Below are positions 1 to 12,042 of a stretch of 64,000 bases of DNA, piece by piece. Numbering within the stretch: the first letter of the stretch is position 1; every line of letters begins with the position of its first letter. Position numbers and translations under genes: made by a program. The stretch is from positions 1 through 64,000 of the forward strand of contig KN880561.1 in assembly GCA_000934385.1 (NCBI GenBank), given 5' to 3'. This DNA comes from Cylindrobasidium torrendii FP15055 ss-10. Its lineage: Eukaryota; Basidiomycota; Agaricomycetes; Agaricales; Physalacriaceae. The notes beneath the pieces are model-generated. The model was not told the origin of the DNA. It saw nothing but the letters and a program-made list of their open reading frames with translations, and ran no database searches.

Positions 1-573
1 CAATACCATGTCAGAAGTATGTAAGATTGTGCTACAGAGGTTTTTCTAGCGTGTAGATAAGTTCTATGGCCGTGATCTTTTTATTCATCTATCAAATTAC
101 ACCTTTTGAATTTTAAATGACGAGAATGGCCGCGGACCATGCCAAGCTTCCAATGGTAGCATCCTAGTGGTCAGAGAATAAAAGGATAAAGTTTTGGTTC
201 TGTTCGAGGCGGGGATGCGTTGTGGACAAGCGGATTACTGGCTTGTTTCGTTTCTGGTCACTGTTTCGTTTCCGGGTGATCGATAGTACTGATGATGGCA
301 AGAGCAAAAGGCAGTCGGAAGATGCCGTCGATTGCGTTCGGAACCCGTGACACGATTCACGGTAGGCAGGTCATCAAACCACCCGGCATGGCATGTCCGC
401 GAGGTGTTTCCCATAGCAAACGAAGGTGTAGTATACAGGTACTTGATAGACCATATTTAGTAAGAAAAATCCCTGCCAAAACAATACATAAGTACAATGA
501 TGTCGCTCGTTCCAGAGCAAGCCTCCGAGTCTAAAATTTCTTTGGATAAATGTACATAAATGTAACGGTGCAT
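1..573. other. No gene recognised at left edge
   Basis: I see no convincing coding sequence here. The short frames on both strands lack codon bias and recognisable motifs. The stretch holds the 3' flank of the minus-strand seven-TM gene that ends at 574. Confidence 0.5.
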
Positions 574-2321
574 TCACACCGCCATTCCTCGCTCTGAATC
601 ATCATCCTGGGCCTCCTTTGCGCGCGCAGAATACGGGTGTGGGTACGGGAAGTCGAAGTACGACACTGCTGAGGGCGGCGCCTGCCCTTCTTGAGGAAAG
701 CGGACATGCTTCATGCCAATGTCGCTTCTTGCGTCGTCCATCTCCACATGATGCGACTGGTACTCTCGTTCGTCGTGGTAAGGATGCGACTGAGACCGTG
801 AGTGGGTGTGCGATGGGATCTGGGACAAGCCCGAAGTTCCGGTAGAGTATTCTGCTTTGACCGGGCGTCGTCCGTGGAGGAGAGCTCGCCAGACGTCGAT
901 GATGTCCTACAAAGTGCGTCAGTCACCAAGAACACGAAAACAATGAATAATCATGAAAGGAAGGAAAGAAGGACCGACCTGTTGTGAGCCGAAAATGATC
1001 GCCGCAAATACAGGTAGGGTCGCCAGAATGATGTTGATCACGGGACCGTGATACTTGACAAACACGAAAACTAGCGCCAACCTTCATAACAGAGTCAGTC
1101 ATGTGCCATAGCTTTTTTGAAGCTGAGATAAGTACCCTATCGCCAAGACCCCGAGGAGTGCGAACACCAGTATCCGGATCGAAAGCGAAATCAGAGGACG
1201 GTTGCGCCGCCGCTTTCGTAGATTCTCCCAATTTCGAACGAGCTTCGTGACAATGGTGACCTCAATACAGAGGCAGAATAGCATAATGATCGCCACCACA
1301 ATGGCAGATACACGACCCCTACAACCATCAGCGTTAGTGGCGTGGGCTCGGTGGGCACTGGGATGGGAGTTGCAGGATGGGGAACAGGGAGAAGACGTAC
1401 GGGATTCCATTATCGATGCCGCAGTAGAGGTTCGCATCACGCCGGACAACAAGGTGGGGCTCTCGCAGGCCATAGTACAGCGGTAGCGCCGCCATTCCGA
1501 GGGAGGCGAGTGGGAACGTGGCGAGCTGAAGATGCAGTCGTTAGCCTCCCGTAACATCAAAAATCGGACTTGTGGGTCCACATGGTGATTGGGACAGCGA
1601 AAATGAATGGGAGTTAGGCATAGCTCCCCTGCGCATGTCAGACTTCGAATTGGAACAACAACAACCATTGGGAAGGTAGTTTGAGGCTTGATTATAAGAC
1701 TTACCACCGGGATAACCCACTCTGGAGCAGTGCGCGGTGCGTGCGATGTAGCCAGGATGGCATTGATGGATATTAGAACCTATCAAGACGGTCAGAGTTA
1801 GGCTGAGGTAGCCGGATGGCCATCTAGTTAGCTAACCCACGTGAATCATCAAGGAGAGGGTCGCGCATGCGGAACTGTACAGACACAGGTATTGTCAGCG
1901 AATCAAGCTGAAAGGATCTATTGATATCCGTACAGAGAGGGCAACGTATAGACGAGGACAGCCTGGGTCATGCACAACCCATGCGGAGGCACCCAGTCAA
2001 TTGACTGACCCACCAGAAGGCTGCGCGCACAGTCAATGTGAGCTGCCCTCAGTAGCAGAAGAGTGGGACGCACCTGTACGAAACCGCAGAGAATAACCAA
2101 GCACACATGAAGTTGACCCAGCAGATATTCCGTTTGGCGACATCGGACGAGGCAAAGACGGTGAAAACAATGAGTGCGAGTGAGATGAAACCCGTTAGTT
2201 GGAGGGCAAAGAACGCAGTCAGGAAATGCTCGTCCGTCGCTGTGAATGTTGGCGGAGGAGGGACGAGGACATCGCCTATCGCTGTTATAGGTGAGTACAA
2301 CCTTTGAAGGAATACTACCAT
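574..2321 (-). CDS. Fungal seven-transmembrane (GPCR-like) membrane protein
   Basis: The gene is split into about seven exons by short introns. Joining them by eye gives successive hydrophobic segments: one near 2140-2260 (LTAFFALQLTGFISLALIVF), one across the splice near 2020-2110 (WLFSAVSYSLLVG), one near 1840-1960, one near 1540-1600 (FPLASLGMAALPLYYGL), one near 1250-1310 (VSAIVVAIIMLFCLCIEV), one near 1110-1190 (LSIRILVFALLGVLAIG) and one near 980-1080 (VINIILATLPVFAAIIFG). A hydrophilic, His/Ser-rich cytoplasmic tail ends at 574. This plan matches the large family of Agaricomycete 7-TM proteins usually annotated as hypothetical or GPCR-like; ligand and coupling are unknown. The start at 2321 follows a TATA-like box at 2429-2436. 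An additional upstream exon cannot be excluded. Confidence 0.65.
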
Positions 2322-2428
2322 AAATCACGCACGGACGGACATTCCGTTTCTCCCTTAGCAGACTATGATACAGAGCAGGGGCGACGTGGGGGCATGGAAG
2401 GGAAGATACACGAGCTGTCCAGAAAGGC

Positions 2429-2436
2429 TTTATATA
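2429..2436 (-). promoter_or_regulatory. TATA-like box upstream of the 7-TM gene
   Basis: On the minus strand this reads TATATAAA. It lies about 108 bases upstream of the ATG chosen at 2321 and supports that start. It is inferred from sequence alone. Confidence 0.35.
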
Positions 2437-2688
2437 TTCTGTCTGGCCACTGCTACATTCTTTCGCATGCTCGAATAGTCCCGGCTGAGATGGCGATCTC
2501 GCAATGACACCTCCGGGCCAATCCTGATCTATGGTGCCTATCCATCTCTCGTGGTAGGATAAAACTGGAAGATGCAAGCATGGGTATCCAACAAATGGCT
2601 GTCGATGACACCAGGTCCAGAAGCACAAACAGTGTGCAGGGTTTGCGTGGTCGACCTTTCTGGTCGGATCGGTATTCAGAAATCAGTC

Positions 2689-3240
2689 TTAATCCAGACG
2701 GAAAGGGGCGCTTCGAGTTCTCCCAAGTGAGAGTGCCTTCGTCGTTGTTGCTTCTGGTAGTTCACCAAATTCTGCGTCGAAAGTCCAAGTGCAATACTTA
2801 TCGTTGATCACGACTGCTGGTGTGTATGTCCACCGCGGATAGATAGGGCTGGGAATTCAGCGACAAAAACCGGTGGAGGTGGAGACCGCCCGAAGCCCAT
2901 CATGTGTTCGTAGCGCTGAGCAGAGTGGGTTTGTGCTACTTTGGATTTTTGGACACCCAAAGGCGTAGTTCACGGGCCCGGTGGGCACAGTTCGACCATA
3001 AAAATTGTGGCACACTATAACTGATGCGGCGGCGGCGTAGAACCTACATGAAATAAGCACTAGGACTGCCGTATGTAAGTGCAACGGAGGCTGGAGCGCA
3101 TCGACTCGGATGAGAAACATGGAGAGACACGACAGAAAAGAGCAACGAGCAAATGAACAATGAAAGTACCTGATCAATCTAGGCTGCTGATCGGTGTTCG
3201 CTGGCACACAACATCTCACCTTGTCTTCAGGACTTGCCAT
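2689..3240 (-). CDS. Possible small gene with signal-like N-terminus, unknown
   Basis: I do not recognise this. An ATG at 3240 begins MASPEDK. After a plausible 50-base intron the frame continues as a hydrophobic stretch (VLSLFICSLLFSVVSL) that could be a signal peptide or membrane anchor. Another protein-like frame further down (KYCTWTFDAEFGELPEA, about 2740-2810) ends at a stop at 2689. The middle exon boundaries are not clear. It starts about 170 bases past the PEX13 stop, on the same strand. It could be a separate small secreted protein, or a mis-read upstream part of the 7-TM gene. Confidence 0.2.
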
Positions 3241-3411
3241 GGAAGATGAAGCCAGGGCATGTCGCGGCCGTCAACCTATGTAGCAGAGTGAAAGAGCCGC
3301 AAAAAGCAGTAGCCCGTACAACTGTTGTTTCAAGACCGTCTATAAGCAAGCCAACGTTCATTACAGGATACATACAAAACAGAAATGGTAGAGTGAAATG
3401 ATATAATAACG

Positions 3412-4563
3412 TTATGTCGACGCTGGAACATGCTGAGGCTGGGTCGGTGAAGATGTATCCGCGAGCGCTTTGTCTTTCTTGACCAGCACCTCGACCCATT
3501 TCCGCGGGAACCAACCCTCTCTCCCGTCCCTCGTCCTGCCCTTCCACCAGTCTGGTTCTGGTACGCCGGGCATTTCCACACGCGGGTCGACCTCTTGTCC
3601 GTTGACGAGCTTGCTGGTGATAGCAACAATCTCGTTTTCTGTGAGGTTGAGTTCGGCGGGGGTCGACGCTTGGAAAGGGTACAATGCTCGCGCGAATGTA
3701 AGCTGCGAAGGGTCGAGTGGTGGCAATTGTTGTTGTTGCTGCAGGTTGGCAAGATGGTTCCGTACAAGACGAGAAAGAAGGTAGGGAATGCCGACCATAG
3801 CCAGAAGGAACATAATGAGTGGTTTTCGCGCAAGCTTCGGTTGTTGTTGAGCGAGGGGTCCTTGTGGTGGAGGAGTATATCCAGGGAGGAAAGAGCGCAG
3901 CCAACGCAAAAGGCCGAACATGCCCAGGACACCGCCCAAGACTTCGCGAAGTTGGTGGAACTGGTCGACAACGGATACCATGGCGAAGAAGGATGAGTGT
4001 GTAGCCATAAATGTGCTCTCGAGCATCTGTGCGACGCCGCCGAATGTTTGCACGACCGAATGAAGAAGGTTGAAGGTGTGTGATGTGGTGCTTTCGAGCT
4101 GTTGTGCGAGTGTAGGTTGCTGGCCTGGGCCGCCGTACATACCCATCCCCGGACCACCGTACATGCCCATGCCTGGCGCGCCATACATGCCCATACCAGA
4201 GCCGTAGCCGCCATAGCCCCCCATTCCGCCCATGCCACCCATCCCGTATCCGCCTCCATAGCTGCCCATGCCACCCATCCCATAGCCGCCGTAGGTGGAA
4301 CCCATGCCGCCATAGCCACTATAACCGCCGATTCCACCGACCCCGCCGTACGTTCCAGCGCCGCCGTATCCGCCATATCGATTGGCCAATGTATTTGCTG
4401 TCGTGGACGCAGCTCCAAAAGCTGCTGGGCGTTCAGGGATAGAGGGTTGCGCTCCACTAGCTGTAGCGGTTGGAGCTGCCGGCGCTGGTGCTGGTGTAGA
4501 GGCCAGCGAAGGTGTGCTAGCTGCAGCAGTCGCACGTTCCCATGGTTTTGGTGGAGACCCCAT
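3412..4563 (-). CDS. PEX13: Peroxisomal docking protein Pex13
   Basis: A single open frame of 383 residues. The start (MGSPPKPWE) is chosen because SPPKPWE is the usual Pex13 opening; an in-frame ATG 22 codons upstream is less likely. In order it contains a Pro/Ala-rich linker (about 10-60), a Gly/Tyr/Met-rich low-complexity region (about 65-155), a helical core, a transmembrane helix (LIMFLLAMVGIPYLLSRLV, about 250-270) and a C-terminal SH3 domain (ARALYPF ... ELNLTENEI ... WWKGRTRDGREGWFP, about 295-365). Pex13 sits in the peroxisomal membrane with Pex14 and docks the import receptors Pex5 and Pex7; the SH3 domain contacts Pex14/Pex5. Nothing appears truncated. Confidence 0.95.
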   Translation of the reverse strand: MGSPPKPWERATAAASTPSLASTPAPAPAAPTATASGAQPSIPERPAAFGAASTTANTLANRYGGYGGAGTYGGVGGIGGYSGYGGMGSTYGGYGMGGMGSYGGGYGMGGMGGMGGYGGYGSGMGMYGAPGMGMYGGPGMGMYGGPGQQPTLAQQLESTTSHTFNLLHSVVQTFGGVAQMLESTFMATHSSFFAMVSVVDQFHQLREVLGGVLGMFGLLRWLRSFLPGYTPPPQGPLAQQQPKLARKPLIMFLLAMVGIPYLLSRLVRNHLANLQQQQQLPPLDPSQLTFARALYPFQASTPAELNLTENEIVAITSKLVNGQEVDPRVEMPGVPEPDWWKGRTRDGREGWFPRKWVEVLVKKDKALADTSSPTQPQHVPAST

Positions 4564-5295
4564 GCTATCACTGTCCGAGTGTAAATTATCTCGCCAAATT
4601 GGACGCCATTCGAGCGCACCTCCAGGCAAAAGTGGTGGTAATGGACGAAAGAGAAAGTTCGACGCGGGGTACAGGCCCGGTACCGGGTGACGTCGACCGG
4701 CACCTGATTTTCACATTTTCCTTGTGCGCCACCACCCACTTGCGGGCGCGTTTTCACTCTGTTCTGCGTGCTTTCTCTGGTCTCAGCAACGCCGAACGCT
4801 GCTTGCAGCATCCCTGAAAGACAATGGACGAGGTGCAGATATCAACCCGCTGAGAACTGGCGGCGTTCGTGCCTCAGTGCAACTTTGCTGTGTGAGTACT
4901 TGAGTCTCCGAGATTCCTGGCTGGGAGTGTTGGTGCAATGGGCATGAGGACCAAATCAAGCTTTCCAAAACCATCCGTCCATGGACTACGGCTGCAGCTA
5001 CAGTACTAACTCGCGAGTGCTCAAAAGCAAACAAGATCTACCACTGCCCATCCCACAAAGTCGAGGTCATGCGAACACACAGCCCGCCCAAAAATCATTC
5101 ATGTAGTAACACACAAGCAACCATACACTATGTACGTGCAGCGTATGTGTATATGTAGTTGGTGTATAGGAAAGCAATATATACGCAGCAAAAAAGAGCA
5201 ATTCAAAATGTCCGTTCCCATCTCCAGCATGTAAATACTTTTTTGCGTCCACAGAAACCTGTCGGTGACGATTATTTCGAGAAAATGCATTGTCT
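4564..5295. other. Intergenic stretch, PEX13 upstream region
   Basis: It lies between the PEX13 start and the bestrophin stop, both on the minus strand, and so should hold the PEX13 promoter. I see no separate gene; short frames overlap on both strands without codon bias. Confidence 0.5.
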
Positions 5296-7197
5296 TCACG
5301 CCTGGACCTTCTGGTATTTCTGCTTCTGCTTCCTGGTCATGCGTTCAGTTTCCTTCCAGCTCTTCAGCATTGTGTGCTTGATCGCATCGAGGCCCTCGTC
5401 GGCAGAGGCCGCCGTCCCGTACTCGCTGTTGCCAGCTTGCAGTTCGAGCGCAGTGCGTCTGTCCGCTGGCGCGAACGGCTGGTTCCAGTGTGTGAAAATG
5501 AACGAGCGGGGGTCAGGCGAGGAGTGTGCTGTGATCTCCTGCAGCTCGCGCTGGATGGAGAGGCAGAAACCGTCAAGGTCAAGGTCGTTCTCGTCGTAGT
5601 TGAAGGGGTTTTCGCTATGAAAGACACATGAGACGTGTATAAGAATGATGCAGCGAGAGAGACGTACATCTCTTGTCCAATCTCAAGGAAGCCAAGGAGG
5701 AGGAATGACGCGCAGGCTGTAGCGGGAATCGTCAAGTACTTGAAGGTCGAGAAGATTTGGAACTGCACAGCTCGTCAATGAATGCCAGAGGAAACTCAAT
5801 ATGGGTAGCGTACGGGAAGGAAGAAGAGGTACATGTAGAGTGACATGCGAAGGTGGGCTTGGTATGCAAATGGCAATGGGGTCTTTGCAATGCGATCCAA
5901 ATGGTTCATCGTATCCTGAAGCATGTTGATGTTGTTCATGACCGCTGTGGCTGAGGCTGGCTGCAACAACGAGCTTCGCATCAAAACTACCTCCGCGTCA
6001 GAAAAGTACTAACGCCTCACTGCAAGACACTGTACTCACATGCAGCGTAATTCTGAAGGTAGATCGTGATTTCCAGAGGGACGTTGCTTTCGCCGACGAC
6101 AGGTGTGATTTTCTGACCGAGGGCATTGCGAGTACGTCCACTGAGGACGCTCTCCGTCCGGCCGCGGATCTTCTTCCATATCCACTTGAAGATGATGAGG
6201 AACGGCAGGTAGTCGCTGAACCGGGAATTTGGCGGGGACCTTGCAGGCTTGAGCGGGCGGTGTGCTTTGACCGATGCCAGGGCCGCCTCGGGATCGAACG
6301 ACTTCGCGCGAGGTTTTCCCTTTTTCGAGCCAAACCAAGAGGAGGGCGACGCGGTGGCGGTACGACTGGAGTCCATCTTCTCATGCGCGATGGCATCCTT
6401 CAGCTCTTCTTCGTCTTCGGGTTTGAGATCATGGTCGAATTCATGCACGCCGTCTTCGGAGGATTGCCAGAGCGGAAGCAGGTCGAGGTGATTGCCGCCG
6501 CTTGCGTAGCGCGGAAGGATGCATACGAGAGGGTACAGGTCCTCATAGTAAACACCTTCTTCACCACGCAGGAAGTGCTGGACGTAGGTCAGCCCCCATC
6601 GACGTGAGATTGCCTACTACGCACCTTGACTGCAACAGAGAAACCCTGTACAAGATTGATCATCGTTTTCTTTTCGATGATGCTCTCGAGGTTCGTCTGG
6701 GCTACCTGCTTCCCGGAATTGATGCGCTCGTTAGCCACATGGATCCAAAACTATGGCGGGTAAGTTTCGAAAAGAGGAGCGGAAGTATTGGACGCACAAG
6801 CTGCGCGAGGTTGCGCGATGCGCTCGTAATGTTCGTCCACATACGCCGGCCGTCCTGGTATCTATACGCAGCGGTCGTTCAGAGAAGCAGCAATGGGTTA
6901 TGTGTCCGACATACCGCTCATACGCAGTCGACGTCCTGAAAGAGATGACCAGACCCAAGACCGTACCGAGCACGGTGAGCAAGGTCGAAGGGACGGCGAG
7001 AGAATGGCTCGTCTTGATGGAAACAAAAGTGACCACTAAGAAGGTCAGGATCAGTTGTGCGAGCTACGGAAGAATATGAAATACGCACTGACGGCGACCG
7101 ACGCAAAGAATACAACCTCCGGCCAAATGTCGTTCACCACCGTCGCCCGTAATTTCTGCAAGCTCCATTTGCGGAACAGAGGGTTTTCAGCAACCAT
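5296..7197 (-). CDS. Bestrophin-type anion channel (fungal UPF0187/RFP-TM family)
   Basis: A multi-exon gene. The joined protein opens MVAENPLFRKW and continues NDIWPEVVFFASVAVS, the usual first membrane helix of fungal bestrophin-like channels. The family signature LGLVISFRTSTAYER followed after an intron by YQDGRRMW lies at about 6790-6985. A later exon (6017-6448) carries a charged loop and ends PLEITIYLQNYA, the conserved segment before the last helices. Further exons (about 5700-5950) encode FAYQAHLRMSLYMYLF and LTIPATACASFLLLGFLEIGQEM. The C-terminal exon is hydrophilic and ends at 5296. Family members form anion channels in fungal membranes; substrate and compartment are not shown here. 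The start at 7197 begins a good family N-terminus, but a short upstream exon is possible. Confidence 0.85.
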
Positions 7198-8427
7198 GGC
7201 AAGCGCAGGATGCAGTCAAGGTACTGCTAGTAAATGCAAAAGAAGAAAAGGTCGTCCCGGCAGAAGGTCAATGAGTGGAGAGCCGTGACCAAGAAGATGA
7301 GCACAAGCTTGGAGATGCCTGGCAGATGATAGCTGTGGGAAAGGAAAAAGATGGTCTGCCTGCGAATGCCGGCCTTCCTCTTATATATTGATCGCATGGG
7401 GATCCGGGGTCTGAATTAAATAATGATTGCGGGGGGGCTTGTCTCGTGCGGCGTTTCGAATGGCCTGGATTGACAACAAGAGGCATGTCCAGTTCCGGTT
7501 TCCATGGGGCGCTTTGTACCATTTAGAGCACATACGCCGGAGAGTTGGGCTGGTAGCGAAAGGCAAAAGCTCTGAGCCAGCTTCGAGCTAACTTAGCTTT
7601 GAACCTTTCAGTTGGAGGGACGGGAGAGCTAGAGCGCGCGATAGTAATCGCCTCAAGATGATGCTATGGGAAACGAGCGACCACTGTCAATGGGCGCCCT
7701 TTTGAGGCTCTGCAGATGGGAAACAAAGTCGAATCATCTCCACAGTATATTCGCAATCTGCAAACGACTCTAAAACACGTTTTCTAGCCAGGATTTTCAA
7801 CAATGCGACCCACTCATCGCCAAACATCTCTGGAGTTTGGCGTTCGATGAGCGCTTAGTACCCGGTCCTCATTGGGTGGCTGGTGATATGCTGGTCGGTT
7901 CAGAGTCAGTGGGGAGACCTGACTCTATACTCAAGCTTTCAGTCCACCGCCAGCCTCGCCTATGAGCGGGAGGAAAAGGCCTGACGAAGGATATCTTCTC
8001 TTCACGATTAATACATGAAGGCCTACCATACACCTACGGATTTTGAGTAGGGAAAGTACAGGATCAGCTCTGAGTCCACGGTCACAAGAACATATAGTCT
8101 GTCAGATGCAAACCAAATGCTGCTCATTATAGAGTGAACCATGACGAGTTTCCTTCAATTCGAACGTGATTCCCCCTCGCATGATGCTAAATAATGTGTG
8201 AGAGCAATTGGAGGTTAACAAGAAACACTATTTGGAGATGGATTTGATCTGGATCACAAGTCCACGTGGAGATAAGATTAGATGCTTGCTTTGAGCTTTT
8301 TCTGATCCCGTTCTTGTTTGACTGGTTTGATAGTTGACCGCCACCTCGCGCTTGTCCAGCTCGTGCTTTTCATTCATTTCTTCCTATCGTAACCACATCG
8401 AGTGGATCTCGCCGTTTTCGCCTGGAA
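7198..8427. other. Intergenic region between divergent genes
   Basis: This is the shared upstream region of the minus-strand bestrophin gene and the plus-strand La gene. Short frames at 7268-7566 have no recognisable motif. A pyrimidine-rich stretch just before 8428 is typical of a fungal transcription start. I see no repeat or RNA gene. Confidence 0.5.
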
Positions 8428-10178
8428 ATGTCCACAGAAGATGCTATGGATGTCGCGTCCACATCGCCGCAAAATGTCCCTGCCGAGGTCGCGACTGCCG
8501 TGCCAGACACTACTACAGCCTCGACAGCTGTCCGAGAAGTAGCCATGGATGACGGCGAGCTCACGGAAGAGCAGAGGACGCTCAGGAAGGCTCTGCGTCA
8601 AAGTCCGTTACCATGTTTCTTCTATCGTTGGCACATCCTGATCGTCCCAAAGTCGAATTTTACTTTGCCGACTCCAATCTTCCCTATGACAAGTGCGCTT
8701 TTCTCTCGCCTTCTTACCGCTCCCCTGACGCGTATGACCTAGGTACCTCTGGTCATTGCACTCAAAATTGCCGACGCACTATGTCGCCTTGAGCATCGTG
8801 TGTTCGTTCAAGCGCATGCGCCCATACATGGCGCAGTTCAGCATTGATTACCTCGCCGAGAAGCTCAAGGACTCCCAGTTGCTTGAGGTGGACAAGGTCG
8901 ACGACTCGTGGCACGTGAGAAGAAAGACCGAGCCCAAGGAGCCGGTTGGTGTATGGGAGCGCAGCCTTTACGCCGTTCGTGTTGTTTTGTCCTATCTCGG
9001 TGATGATATCTCACATCCACATAGAAAGGATTCCCCACAGATATCACGCAGGAAGAGCTTGAAGACTACTTCCAAAACTTTGCGGCCTGCAATGAAGTGC
9101 GCATGCGCCGTGGTGACCCGCCAGAGCGGGCGTTCAAAGGCAGCGTCTTCGTCACCTTCACTGAGCAGGAATCTCTCGATGCTTGGATTAAGCAGCAGCC
9201 TCCACCAAAGTACAAGGGAGTCGACCTTCTGTGCATGACCAAGTGCGTATGGGAACGCCTCCTTACAGCCGTCTCTAATGCTTCAAACAGGGAGGAATAC
9301 TGCCATATGAAGATCAAGGAGAAGGGTCTCAGCGGAAGGGACGCCCAATTTAAGAGGAACGATATTGCTCGTCATAAATTTGACGCCTTCCGCAACAACC
9401 AACCCGACGTTGTGATGCGCTCTGCCGACAAACCCCCCATTGTCTATCACTTCCACGGGACGGACCTTGTCGTAGAAAACGACGGCTCCATCGATGAATC
9501 GAAAATTCCCTTCGTCCCCCACACCATCGTCAAGTTCCATGGCAAGTGGACCACCGGTGTGGATGTCATGGCTATCAAAGATGCGTGCAAGGGCGTAATT
9601 GAAAACTACACTCCCTTTGTGGATTACTATACTGGGAACGATTACGGCTGTGTCTACTTCAAGCGCCCTCTGACTGAGGACGAGCTTCGCTCGTGCGGAG
9701 AGCGCGTCACTACCATCGATGGCAAACCTGTCAAGTGGGATTGGCTCCAGGGTGAGTGCTCAACTTGAGCCTCAACGCTGATCTAATGTTTGTTACAGAG
9801 GATGTCGAAAAGGCTAGGCAAATCGCCTATGCCAAGAAGCAGGCAAAGATGATTGTTCAACGCGAGTCGAACCGACAGGGTGGTCGTGGGCGCGGTGGAG
9901 CGCGTGGTCGTGGTCGCGGTCGCGGTCGTGGTCGTGGAGGTTTCAGCGGTGCCAGGAAGGGAACCAGGGACGACGGCTCTGATGCCATGCAGGTCGAGGG
10001 TAATTACAAGGCTCCGGAGGCGAGGGTCGAGGACGGCACTCAACAATCGGGCGACAAGCGCAAGCGTGGTGTAGAGCCCGATGGTGGGCCCGACGTTGGC
10101 GTTCGTGGTATCAGCGGACCCCCGGTCATCAAAAAAGCGAAGTCAGAGAGCGAGCCTGCTGGTGGCTCTGCTGCCTGA
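8428..10178 (+). CDS. La ribonucleoprotein (lupus La homologue)
   Basis: Six exons; the first ends at 8602 and the second starts at 8653, joining to RQIEFYFADSNLPYDK, the start of the La motif. The La motif continues YLWSLHSKLP ... SFKRMR and ends near WHVRRK. A first RRM follows (SLYAKGFPTDITQEEL ... FKGSVFVTF, about 8950-9240). A C-terminal RRM lies around 9500-9740 (IVKFHGKWTTGVDVMAIKDA ... DYGCVYFKRP). The tail has an arginine-glycine repeat (GRGRGGARGRGRGRGRG, about 9880-9945) and basic, NLS-like segments (KRKRG, KKAKS). About 500 residues, normal for fungal La. La binds the 3' oligo-U of new Pol III transcripts, including pre-tRNAs, in the nucleus. The Pol III subunit and tRNA genes elsewhere in the window appear to be neighbours by chance. 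Confidence 0.93.
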
Positions 10179-10940
10179 ACATATCCTGGTTTAACTCAAG
10201 GAACCTCGCGAACTGGCAACCCCAATTTCCCATCTTCCGACCTCATCCAGTGTCTGTCCGTTTACACCTGTACATGCTGTATTTGTATATCTCCGTATCG
10301 CGCTCTGAACGTCTGTGAACACTTAAATGCGTAAAATGAAGAAGACTGTTTGTGACTTTGTTATTTATGCGGTGAAAGCGTACTTGTGTATCGTTTCTGG
10401 CACAGTATCTGCAGTGACGCGCGGTGCAGTATGCAACAAGCGACTTTGGAATACGGCCATCCGTCATTAGTTGATCTGCCATGAGGCGCCACAACTGCTT
10501 ACGACTGCTCGCCATTGGTGTGAGTAATATACAACCTACATCTCACATCGAGCGAGCACTGCCTCTGAGCTTGAACAAAGAGCCATCCAGAACCGAATAA
10601 CGCATTACAAACGAGAACAATGAGATTCCTTTATTTGACCCTTACGTAAGGGCGATCATGACTGATGCCCTAATTGAGGTCTTTGTTTGTTTAGATATAT
10701 AAGAACTTACTTCAAAATGCAGCTCAATATCCTCAATCCACACCTCAACATCCATGTCGGAACGCATTGCCACTGTATCCATTATTGGTAGGGAAAGACA
10801 TGCAGGGCTTATATACAATGGCTTTGTTTGGCGCCGCACACGCGGCTATCGCGCGAGGTTTGGCCTGTGCACTCCGAGTCTCCCATGCACTCAATAATTG
10901 CTCTAGTGAACTGCAGTGGTTTTACAAACTACCATCAAAC
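10179..10940. other. Intergenic region after La
   Basis: It contains the La 3' flank. A minus-strand frame at 10642-10839 reads MDTVAMRSDMDVEVWIEDIELHFE but leads nowhere recognisable. I see no supported gene. Confidence 0.45.
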
Positions 10941-12042
10941 ATGACCAGTAGTAAAAGGATGCCCTCAAAAACTACTGGGATACTTGGGGTGAGTCATTGA
11001 AATCCTTATTTGGGACAAATCAAACTTCTACCCTTACTATAGAACCTTATTTACCTCTTCGGGTACTTATACGCGCACCCTGCGGAAAATGGCCAACATC
11101 ACTCTCTCCGCATTGAAATAGATAACCCTAATATTGTCGAATGTTTGTTCTCACGATTAAATATCTCTGGCTTTGAACTCATTGCGACTCTAAGGTCTCC
11201 GGCAGATATCTGAACATACCCTCGAAAAATTCAAAATTAGTCCGCCTGCTGGATTGGCGCAAGGACATCTTCCGATGCTTGAAATTGTCTTTGGGTTTCT
11301 CTCTGCACCTACGCAACCGCGAACGGAATTCGTGTACACACAGGACATGACACCTGCATTTGATATATTCCACAATACTCTCAAAAGCATGCTTAGCGGC
11401 TCTTTTCTCGTCTCTGGATGCTCTACACCAGAACAGTACATTGATGTCGTGCACAATACAGTTAAGAAGATGGCTGAGCGCTTTGGAAAGCTGGGGATGT
11501 CAGACAAGGAAAAAGCATTTGCGCGCGAAGCCTGTCGTGTTCGGAAAGACTTGAACTGGGTGCTACGCACGCCCTGCGCCGTCAGAGTGCCGCATGCCGG
11601 CATAACAAAAAAGGTAGCGTCATTCATAGCAACAAGCTGGAATGTTCGTGTGTGCTGATTGATGCAACAGGTCATGCAGCGCGCGCCCTCCTCTCTAACC
11701 CATAAGCCTGTGTCACACAAAATCGATTCATGCAAGGAGAAAGGACGGAAAAGGCTTGTCAAAACGCTCCAAGTCTCTGACAAGAGCTTGAGGTCTGTCA
11801 GCAAGCGTGCGAAGGACGACAAGCAGAATCGAGCAAGCGGTCACCAAGAATTCAAAGTGAATCCCAATCGTCAGAAACGTGCTATGATTCGACATGCTAG
11901 CCCAGAGCCTTCGGAAATGTCTTCTGAGACGTCTGAAAGCCTCTTCTACAGTGCAAGCGATGTCGAATGTATGGTTTCTGACCCAGAAGATGATGCGGAG
12001 GTTAGTGAGCAACTTACAAGGGCGAGGACGACAGATAGCTAA
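10941..12042 (+). CDS. Unrecognised protein, possibly frameshifted
   Basis: I do not recognise the family. The first exon (10941-10988, MTSSKRMPSKTTGILG) joins across a well-formed intron (GTGAGT..TATAG) to an exon at 11043 reading NLIYLFGYLYAHPAENG. That frame runs to a stop near 11210 (LRSPADI*), while the next frame (+1) continues ISEHTLEKFKISPPAG and then LPMLEIVFGFLSAPTQ. So there is either a one-base frameshift or an unusual intron (GTCGAA..GGCAG, about 11141-11211). A second intron at about 11613-11668 joins in frame to a Lys/Arg-rich and then Ser/Glu-rich acidic tail. The reading frame holds across this second intron, which argues for a real or recently real gene. No domain, signal peptide or membrane helix is visible. 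Confidence 0.4.

Noticed and set aside
3330..4811. A 493-codon minus-strand frame overlapping PEX13
   Set aside because: It is the other reading frame of the PEX13 coding region; the Pex13 frame has the SH3 domain, membrane helix and conserved start.
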